A stretch of DNA of 64,000 nt, taken from contig NZ_SJSL01000010.1 of assembly GCF_004331695.1 (NCBI RefSeq), forward strand, positions 1-64,000. The letters are read 5' to 3'. Made by a program: the position numbers and the translations under genes. Positions 54,802 through 61,090 of this stretch are shown here, one piece after another. The number at the start of each line of letters is the position of its first letter. Within the stretch, counting starts at the first letter, position 1. This DNA is from Pedobacter psychroterrae. GTDB taxonomy: Bacteria; Bacteroidota; Bacteroidia; Sphingobacteriales; Sphingobacteriaceae. Under the pieces are notes generated by a model. That model made no database searches and was not told the DNA's origin. It was given only the letters and a program-made list of their open reading frames with translations.

Positions 54802-55179
54802 ATGCACGGTATAAGTAAAAGTAAACATAAACATCTGATAGATGCGCTTTTGCAATTGAAAAATTTATCGCCGGCAACTGAAAACGAGTTGAATGAAACT
54901 GAAGGTGTTTTGCACGACAAGGTAGAAAGAGAAGGCGAGCGTGCTAGCGACCTTACCGCAACATTAACGGAGGAACTCGAAGAATTATATTTAACCTATA
55001 ACATAACTTTGCAATCGCTGGGCATTATAATTAAAAATTACGATGAGCTTTATAAATTTATAAAGACTGAATATGTTGGGAAGCGCTTAAAGGCGTTAAA
55101 AAAAAATATGCCGGCTGATAAAGAACATATTGACTCTAAATCGTTGAGAGACAACATACACACCGTTTACGGAACTTAA
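54802..55179 (+). CDS. Small helical protein preceding the second ACP
   Basis: A 125-residue, charged, helical protein without signal or membrane segment: KHKHLIDALLQLKNLSPATENEL, TATLTEELEELYLTYNITLQSL, KRLKALKKNMPAD. No domain is recognised. It ends 18 bases before the second ACP gene and is probably in its operon; a helper for the acyl-transfer enzymes is possible but not shown. Confidence 0.6.
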   Translation: MHGISKSKHKHLIDALLQLKNLSPATENELNETEGVLHDKVEREGERASDLTATLTEELEELYLTYNITLQSLGIIIKNYDELYKFIKTEYVGKRLKALKKNMPADKEHIDSKSLRDNIHTVYGT

Positions 55180-55197
55180 ATTACATAACAACAGGAA

Positions 55198-55440
55198 ATG
55201 GACAAGCGCGAGTTATTAGAGAAGATAAACCAGATATTTATTAGTGTTTTAGATAATGAGGACATTGTATTAGAATATGACAGCACCGCAGATCATATTG
55301 ACGACTGGGACTCCTTGAATCATATTCAGCTAGTGGTTGCAATTGAAAAGAATTTCAAGATTCGCTTTACCTCACAAGAGATACAGAGTTGGAACAACGT
55401 GGGCCAGATGCTGGATAACATTCTGTTAAGAGTCAAGTAA
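55198..55440 (+). CDS. Acyl carrier protein 2 of the exopolysaccharide locus
   Basis: An 80-residue carrier protein with Ser39 in DWDSLNHIQLVVAIE, evidently a paralogue of ACP 1: both have ELL/DNQ-DNE spacing, the same length and the closing RFxxQEIQSW motif. It directly precedes the FkbH-like gene (108-base gap), the arrangement of glyceryl-ACP loading pairs. It is the best candidate to carry the acyl group made by that enzyme. Confidence 0.93.
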   Translation: MDKRELLEKINQIFISVLDNEDIVLEYDSTADHIDDWDSLNHIQLVVAIEKNFKIRFTSQEIQSWNNVGQMLDNILLRVK

Positions 55441-55548
55441 TAACTAGCGCTTAATTTAAGAGTTTAATGCACAATTAATGTTCATTTAACAGGCTAAAGG
55501 TAAATTCGCAGTGCAATTGATTTAACTATTGCAGGCAAATATAAAATC

Positions 55549-57282
55549 GTGATTAGTCAAACTTTTAATGAACTAAAGAGGAATCTAAAAAAGGACTCTG
55601 GTAATTTCAAAAAGGTACGCCTTGCGATCCTCGCGGATTCGGCTTCTCAACTAGTGGTACAAGCAATAAAGGGGTATGGAATTGCACACAGCATTAATTT
55701 TGTAGTTTTTGAGGCTGACTATAACCAGATTGACCGTCAAGTGTTTGACCCTGGGTCTGATCTTTATAAGTTTGAACCTGAGTTTTTGCTAATATTACGA
55801 AGTACCGAACGGCTTAATAAACGGTTTTGTACACTTGATCGCTCAGATAAAGAGTCCTTCGCCAATAACCAGCTGACTTATCTTATCTCATTGTGTCAGC
55901 AGATTAGCAGTCGCATTAAATGTAAAATAATACTCAATAATTACATTGAGCTAAATGACAGTGTCTTCGGCAACCTCGCCACAAAGGTTAGCTCATCATT
56001 TTTATATCAGGTAAGAAAACTCAATCTGAATTTGATGGATCACGCTCAGGAAAATAAGCTCCTGTTTTTGCTTGACCTGAATTCACTGATTGCAGTAGCC
56101 GGATATCGGAATACTTTTGATCCTAAAATGTACTATAGCGCCGATATGGTTTTTAATATTGATTTTTTGCCCAATCTTGCTAAACACATCACTGATATTA
56201 TCTTCGCTATATCTGGTAGCTTTAAAAAATGTGTAGTCCTTGACTTAGACAATACAATCTGGGGAGGCGTTATAGGTGATGACGGTGTAGATGGCATACA
56301 GATTGGTGACTTAGGACATGGCAAAATATTCTCTGACCTGCAGCTTTGGGTAAAGCAATTGAAGCAACGTGGTATTATCGTCGCAATATGCAGCAAAAAC
56401 ACAAGCTCAATCGCCAAAGAGCCTTTCTTAACCCACCCTGAAATGGTACTCCGCCTGGAAGATATTGCAGTTTTCGTGGCAAATTGGGAAAATAAGGCCG
56501 ATAATATACGGCATATACAAAGCGTCCTGAACATTGGTATGGACTCCATTGTTTTTATAGATGATAATCCGTTTGAACGAGAGTTGGTTAAAAAAGAGAT
56601 TCCTGAAATTATGGTGCCTGACCTGCCTGAAGATCCTGCTGATTACCTTCTCTTCCTGAAATCACTGAACATGTTTGAAATCGCATCTTTTACTGTAGAT
56701 GATGAACAACGAACCTTACAATATCAGCAAGAAGCTGAAAGAAGTGTATTGCAGCAGAGTTTCGCAAATGAAGAAGAGTTTTTGTCTAATTTGGAAATGG
56801 TATCAGAAGTAAAAGCATTCGACACCTTTACCATACCGAGAGTCTCGCAGCTTTCACAGCGGTCCAACCAATTCAATCTTCGCACCATCAGGTATACGGA
56901 GACAGAGTTATTAAGTATGGTGGGAGATGGTTTATATTATACTTATTCATTTACGCTCAAGGATAAGTATGGTGAAAATGGCCTGATCGCTTTTGTCGTA
57001 CTTAAGCAAGTGTCAGAAAGCACGCTGTTTATCGAAAATTGGGCTATGAGCTGCAGAGTGTTAAAAAGAGGAATGGAATTTTTTACACTAGATTGCATAG
57101 CAGGCGATGCTAAACGGAATGGTTACAGCAATATACTAGCTGAATATCTTCCTACTAAGAAAAATATGATGGTTAAAGCACATTATTCATCGCTGGGTTT
57201 CGAGGAAATTGAGGAGAACAGCTACGTGCTTAATCTGGCAACATACCAATTGAATAAACCAGTTTTTATAACAAGAATGTAA
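55549..57282 (+). CDS. FkbH-like protein (HAD-IIIC domain with C-terminal GNAT-like domain)
   Basis: A 577-residue protein started at GTG 55549. The N-terminal 200 residues match the BF1531/FkbH N-terminal domain pattern. The HAD-IIIC domain follows with the catalytic DxDxT in VVLDLDNTIWGGVIGDDG (about 231-248), the Lys region KQLKQRGIIVAICSKN and FIDDNPFERELVKKEIPEI. The C-terminal 130 residues are GNAT-like (YTYSFTLKDKYGENGLIAFVVL, GYSNILAEYLP). FkbH enzymes take 1,3-bisphosphoglycerate, dephosphorylate it and load glyceryl onto an ACP. An ACP gene is immediately upstream and acyl-export genes immediately downstream. That this one makes glyceryl-ACP is inferred from the family. Confidence 0.9.
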   Translation: MISQTFNELKRNLKKDSGNFKKVRLAILADSASQLVVQAIKGYGIAHSINFVVFEADYNQIDRQVFDPGSDLYKFEPEFLLILRSTERLNKRFCTLDRSDKESFANNQLTYLISLCQQISSRIKCKIILNNYIELNDSVFGNLATKVSSSFLYQVRKLNLNLMDHAQENKLLFLLDLNSLIAVAGYRNTFDPKMYYSADMVFNIDFLPNLAKHITDIIFAISGSFKKCVVLDLDNTIWGGVIGDDGVDGIQIGDLGHGKIFSDLQLWVKQLKQRGIIVAICSKNTSSIAKEPFLTHPEMVLRLEDIAVFVANWENKADNIRHIQSVLNIGMDSIVFIDDNPFERELVKKEIPEIMVPDLPEDPADYLLFLKSLNMFEIASFTVDDEQRTLQYQQEAERSVLQQSFANEEEFLSNLEMVSEVKAFDTFTIPRVSQLSQRSNQFNLRTIRYTETELLSMVGDGLYYTYSFTLKDKYGENGLIAFVVLKQVSESTLFIENWAMSCRVLKRGMEFFTLDCIAGDAKRNGYSNILAEYLPTKKNMMVKAHYSSLGFEEIEENSYVLNLATYQLNKPVFITRM

Positions 57283-57291
57283 AGAATCGAT

Positions 57292-58746
57292 ATGGTTTTT
57301 AATTCTGTTGAATTCGCGGTTTTTTTTACTGGCTTCTTTTTGCTTTACTGGTTTGTATTTAACCGCTACTTGAAACAGCAAAACTTGCTGATTTTAATTG
57401 GAAGTTATGTGTTTTATGCCTGGTGGGACTGGCGCTTCTTGCTTTTACTGGCCGCCAGTACAGCATTCAATTATTATTTGGGCATCCATATTAAAAAAGC
57501 AGAAACCTTTACCCGCAGGAGATTTTTGTTATACCTGGGCTTGTTGCAAGCGCTGGGGACCTTACTGTATTTCAAATATTTTAACTTTTTTATTGAATCA
57601 TTCACCAGGGGCTTTTCCGCATTTGATTTGAATATCGACGTGCACCTGGTTAATATTATTCTTCCGCTTGGAATAAGCTTTTACACCTTCCGTACCGTTA
57701 GTTATATTATAGATATCTACAATGGGAAGACGCAGCCGACTACCAACTGGGTAATATTTTTTGCATACGTGGCTTTTTTTCCTACCCTGATATCAGGGCC
57801 GATAGACCGGGTCGGGTTACTGATCCCCCAATTTGAAACAAAAAGAGTTTTTAACTATGAAAATGCCGTTGATGGCATGAGGCAGATTCTATGGGGTTTC
57901 TTTAAAAAAATGGTTGTGGCTAATAACTGTGCGCTGATAGCCAATCCTGTGTTTGATCGGTATCATGATCTGCCAGCCAGTACACTTGTTCTCGGCGCTT
58001 TTTTTTATACCATACAAATCTATGCTGATTTCTCTGGTTACACGGATATGGCTACGGGTTTTTCGCGCCTGCTGGGCTTTAATATCACTAAAAACTTTAA
58101 CTATCCTTTTTTTGCCAGAAATATTGCCGATTACTGGCGCAGATGGCACATGTCACTGACTTCATGGGTAACCGATTATGTATTTCTGCCCCTAACAATC
58201 CGCTTCAGGGACTATGGCAAGATTGGGCTTGTTATGGCCATTATGATCAACCTGATTGTTGTGGGGATATGGCATGGCGCCAACTGGACTTTTATTTTGT
58301 ATGGAGTTTTGCATGGACTCTACTTCATCCCCCTCATTATAAAAGGCACGATGAACAAAAAGAAAAAGGCAGGGATTGCTTCTTCGTTTCAGTCGTTTAG
58401 TGAATTAAAGAACATCTTGCTGACATTTTTACTGGTCATGTTCACAAACGTTGTTTTTAGGGCTAGAAATATTACAGAGGCCTTTAATTATTACATGAGC
58501 CTATTTTCGAAGACCATCATCGCCAAGCCCGTATTAGCCACCGATGCTACCATTGTAATCACCACCATTGTATGTATCGTCGTAATGCTTTCGATAGAGT
58601 GGATACACAGGGAAAAGAGCTACGGTTTTCAGATAGGCTATTTCAAGAAGCCGGTATTGCGTTGGGCATTATATCTTGTACTGATAACCAGCATTTTTTG
58701 TTTCAGTCCTGCAGAAGGGTCTCAATTTATTTATTTCCAGTTTTAA
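57292..58746 (+). CDS. MBOAT-family membrane acyltransferase (AlgI/DltB-like)
   Basis: A 484-residue membrane protein with about eleven helices. AlgI/DltB-type signatures are LPLGISFYTFRTVSYIIDIY, FPTLISGPIDR, YADFSGYTDMATGFSRLLGF, ADYWRRWHMSLTSWVTDYVF, and the catalytic His in VGIWHGANWTF. It takes an activated acyl group on the cytoplasmic side and passes it across the membrane for polymer modification. The FkbH-like gene is 9 bases upstream and the SGNH gene begins directly after its stop. Confidence 0.95.
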   Translation: MVFNSVEFAVFFTGFFLLYWFVFNRYLKQQNLLILIGSYVFYAWWDWRFLLLLAASTAFNYYLGIHIKKAETFTRRRFLLYLGLLQALGTLLYFKYFNFFIESFTRGFSAFDLNIDVHLVNIILPLGISFYTFRTVSYIIDIYNGKTQPTTNWVIFFAYVAFFPTLISGPIDRVGLLIPQFETKRVFNYENAVDGMRQILWGFFKKMVVANNCALIANPVFDRYHDLPASTLVLGAFFYTIQIYADFSGYTDMATGFSRLLGFNITKNFNYPFFARNIADYWRRWHMSLTSWVTDYVFLPLTIRFRDYGKIGLVMAIMINLIVVGIWHGANWTFILYGVLHGLYFIPLIIKGTMNKKKKAGIASSFQSFSELKNILLTFLLVMFTNVVFRARNITEAFNYYMSLFSKTIIAKPVLATDATIVITTIVCIVVMLSIEWIHREKSYGFQIGYFKKPVLRWALYLVLITSIFCFSPAEGSQFIYFQF

Positions 58747-59868
58747 ATGGCAAACAAGCCTATGAAATTATTTATCCAAAAAATATTGCTGCTCTGCTTA
58801 ATATTGCTGGTCATCTTGTGTTATCCCCTCTATATTCTTTACAAGGCAGGTGAATTTGTTGACCCCGACACGATTATAAACAGACAACGTAAAGAACATA
58901 ATCTATTTCATCAGGCTTACACTGACGAATCAGGATATATCAAGTTGCGTAATGTAAGACTCCGAAAACCTGAGGTGCTCGTTTTGGGTTCATCAAGAGT
59001 GATGGGTTTCAGGAGTTTCTTTTTTAAAAATGAAAGCTCATTTTACAATGCCAGCAGAGGGGCACAGAGTACAAAAGGGCTTAATGATTTTTTAGATAGC
59101 ATACCGGATGTATCCCCGAAAATATTGATGGTTAGCCTGGACCAGTTTTGGTTTAATGAGCGGTCTAAAAGTTCTGCCTTTCCTATGAGTCTCAAAAGGC
59201 ATTACTCGCTTACCTCTACCTTTCTTTCCTCATTTGAGCGGGTTTGCTTTGATATTCTGCGAGGAAAGGCGTCGTTTAACAAAATCAACGCATCAAATGA
59301 CAATATCGGATTGTTTGCAATCATGCGTGATGAAGGTTTCCGGTACGATGGTAGTTTTAAGTACAACAAAGGATCGAGGCAAGAGGCAGACTCCCTGCAG
59401 ATATTTAAGGAAAACTACAACAGCATTGAAGAGGATGCGAATCACTATGAACACGGTGCCGTACTAAGCAAGGAGGACCTTCGTGAGCTGACTATTTTTT
59501 TAGAGCGATGTAAGAAAAGGAATATCCACGTAGTAGCATTTTTGCCACCATATGCACCATTTATATGGGATAAGCTTCTCGAAAACAAATCGAAATATCA
59601 GTACATGTTTGAATTGCAAAAGACATTACCTGTTCTATTCGCAAAATACGATCACAAATTTTTTGATTTCAGCGATATCACAAAGATAGGTGGCAACAAT
59701 CAGGAAGCATTTGATGGTTTGCATCTGTCAGAGAATGCTAACTTACGGATGATGATAGAAATGTGTAAGCAGGATACTACTTTAAACGGACATTGCAATC
59801 TTGAACATTTGACTGGACTGTTAAGAAATGCCGACAGCCCCAGGAATATCCTAAAAGATGGACGGTAA
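58747..59868 (+). CDS. Membrane-anchored SGNH-type acyltransferase partner (DltD/AlgJ-like)
   Basis: A 373-residue protein with one N-terminal membrane helix (IQKILLLCLILLVILCYPLYILY) and a periplasmic body. Block I reads VLVLGSSRVMGF with the nucleophile Ser near residue 80; MVSLDQFWFNE and the closing DGLHLSE (Asp and His near 323-326) complete an SGNH-type triad. Proteins of this kind accept the acyl group from an MBOAT partner and attach it to the polymer. The gene starts directly after the MBOAT stop and is the last of the rightward block. Confidence 0.82.
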   Translation: MANKPMKLFIQKILLLCLILLVILCYPLYILYKAGEFVDPDTIINRQRKEHNLFHQAYTDESGYIKLRNVRLRKPEVLVLGSSRVMGFRSFFFKNESSFYNASRGAQSTKGLNDFLDSIPDVSPKILMVSLDQFWFNERSKSSAFPMSLKRHYSLTSTFLSSFERVCFDILRGKASFNKINASNDNIGLFAIMRDEGFRYDGSFKYNKGSRQEADSLQIFKENYNSIEEDANHYEHGAVLSKEDLRELTIFLERCKKRNIHVVAFLPPYAPFIWDKLLENKSKYQYMFELQKTLPVLFAKYDHKFFDFSDITKIGGNNQEAFDGLHLSENANLRMMIEMCKQDTTLNGHCNLEHLTGLLRNADSPRNILKDGR

Positions 59869-60281
59869 TTTACAAAAGAAATTACGACATTACATACTTA
59901 TAATAGTTTTGGCCAACCTCTCCACAGTGTGAGAGATAGTTTTCCCGGGAATGTCTCGAATCCAAATCCACACGCTTTTACGATAGAGGTCAACAGCCAA
60001 TTAAAGCCCTGATTTTCGAGTTTAGCGTGTCTGAAAATTGGGGGGAGGTCAATAAATTTGAATTCTCGTTAGCAAACCGGTTCGAAATCCGGGAGGGTTA
60101 CAGAAGAAATTTAAACTGATCAAGTAGGTAATGTTTTATGGTTTTATTATCCATAATATGTATTTTGGTATAAAAAGCGCATAGCAGGTATATAACGGCA
60201 ATTTCTCGATAATTATGAAATATCACAGATAATGTTTAATTTTGTACTATAGCAATTGCAATTAAAAAATACAGACAAAAA
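59869..60281. other. Right flank of the exopolysaccharide island, no gene seen
   Basis: Over 400 bases after the SGNH gene, without a coding frame of note. A short T-arm-like segment is at 60077-60092; otherwise I see nothing until the arm-type repeat at 60282. Confidence 0.6.
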
Positions 60282-60300
60282 GGTGAGTGATTCGGTGAGT
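60282..60300. repeat. Arm-type repeat at the right end of the exopolysaccharide island
   Basis: GGTGAGTGATTCGGTGAGT, exact copy of 31433-31451, in direct orientation, 50 bases before the right attachment repeat. Confidence 0.7.
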
Positions 60301-60350
60301 CACTTTTTAAAAACCTTCCAAATAGCCTTTAACGCTGAAAATTGAACTAA

Positions 60351-60373
60351 GTTCACATCCCAGCGGGATCACA
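60351..60373. repeat. Right attachment repeat of the exopolysaccharide island
   Basis: GTTC, two changed bases, then ATCCCAGCGGGATCACA, a direct copy of the tRNA-Lys 3' end at 31311-31333. It has no tRNA body, so it is the displaced end left by integration. Confidence 0.85.
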
Positions 60374-60400
60374 AAAGCCTCACAGAAATGTGAGGCTTTT
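60373..60400 (+). terminator. Displaced original tRNA-Lys terminator
   Basis: A 12-bp perfect stem AAAAGCCTCACA/TGTGAGGCTTTT with a GAAA tetraloop and a T-run, starting at the end of the right attachment repeat. Before integration it would have ended the tRNA-Lys transcript. Confidence 0.85.
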
Positions 60401-60469
60401 TTATTTTAAACCTACTCCAATTAAAGTTCTGGGAGTAGCGATTGGGATTGATTGATCACATTTTCCAAC

Positions 60470-60505
60470 CTTCCCTTGACTATGAATATCCATAGTCAAG
60501 GGAAG
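60470..60505. promoter_or_regulatory. Perfect 15-bp operator-like palindrome upstream of the Fic remnant
   Basis: CTTCCCTTGACTATG, a 6-nt loop, and CATAGTCAAGGGAAG. A related half-site TTGACAATGGATATT lies in the promoter at 60517. It resembles a repressor site; there is no T-run, so it is not a terminator. Confidence 0.65.
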
Positions 60506-60515
60506 TTAACTTTTC

Positions 60516-60544
60516 TTTGACAATGGATATTTTTCCTAAATTTG
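60516..60544 (+). promoter_or_regulatory. Promoter upstream of the Fic remnant
   Basis: TTTG at 60516-60519 and TAAATTTG at 60537-60544 with a 17-base spacer, a textbook Bacteroidota promoter. Confidence 0.65.
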
Positions 60545-60547
60545 TGA

Positions 60548-60679
60548 TATATAAGCAAACAAAGTGCTAATGCTTTTATTAAAGATTTTTGCAACCTAGG
60601 CATACTATCTGAACAGACTGGTTATAAGCGAAATAGAATATTTACCTTTACGGAATATTTAAGATCATTTCAGGAATAA
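60548..60679 (+). pseudogene. C-terminal remnant of a Fic-family protein
   Basis: The frame after the TGA at 60545 reads SANAFIKDFCNLGILSEQTG, then YKRNRIFTFTEYLRSF and a stop at 60677. This is the C-terminal winged helix of Fic/DOC adenylyltransferases of Bacteroidota. The whole Fic domain with its HPFx(D/E)GN motif is missing, yet the promoter and palindrome upstream are intact. An internal deletion is the simplest explanation. Confidence 0.75.
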
Positions 60680-60775
60680 TATATTGGATCGTTTAAGATC
60701 CATGATTTATTTTAACAAAGACAAAAGCCGGTCTGGAAAAATGCTAGCTATTGAAATCGTTGTGGTCTGCATCAT

Positions 60776-61009
60776 TTAAAATATTAAAAAGGCAGGCCAT
60801 TGGAAGAAACGGCCTGCCTCAGGGTACACTTTGTACCTTGCCTGGGGAACTCCCACATAGAGAATCTCCATATTGATCACACTAGGGTCCCTTGTCTTAT
60901 TGATATAATTAGCATTATCTCCTATAAACCAATAGTACGGGCCAATAGCAGAATTGTGAACTTCTTCTATCTGAGTTGCAAAGAAGGCCTCAAAATCAAT
61001 AAGGCCCAA
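60776..61009 (-). CDS. Doubtful 77-residue ORF or gene fragment
   Basis: An open frame with reasonable composition (LIDFEAFFATQIEEVHNSA, YYWFIGDNANYINKTRDPSV) whose last codons run through a terminator-like hairpin. It matches nothing I can name. It may be a fragment of a larger regulator. The start could be the GTG or ATG near 61009. Confidence 0.25.
   Translation of the reverse strand: MGLIDFEAFFATQIEEVHNSAIGPYYWFIGDNANYINKTRDPSVINMEILYVGVPQARYKVYPEAGRFFQWPAFLIF
60790..60819 (-). terminator. Terminator-like hairpin
   Basis: A 9-bp perfect stem AGGCAGGCC/GGCCTGCCT with a 12-nt loop; read on the minus strand it is followed by TTTTTAATATTT. It lies inside the 3' end of the doubtful ORF. Confidence 0.6.
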
Positions 61010-61090
61010 GTCCTTTTCTGATTTTTTATCAATTGTGCGTTAGAAAATCTATATTTAGTCTTTCATAGCCAAATAAAAATAGTGTACTAA

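Noticed and set aside
60077..60092. T-arm-like sequence CCGG-TTCGAAAT-CCGG that could belong to a tRNA
   Set aside because: No matching acceptor, D-arm or anticodon arm upstream; at most a remnant, so not called as a tRNA.
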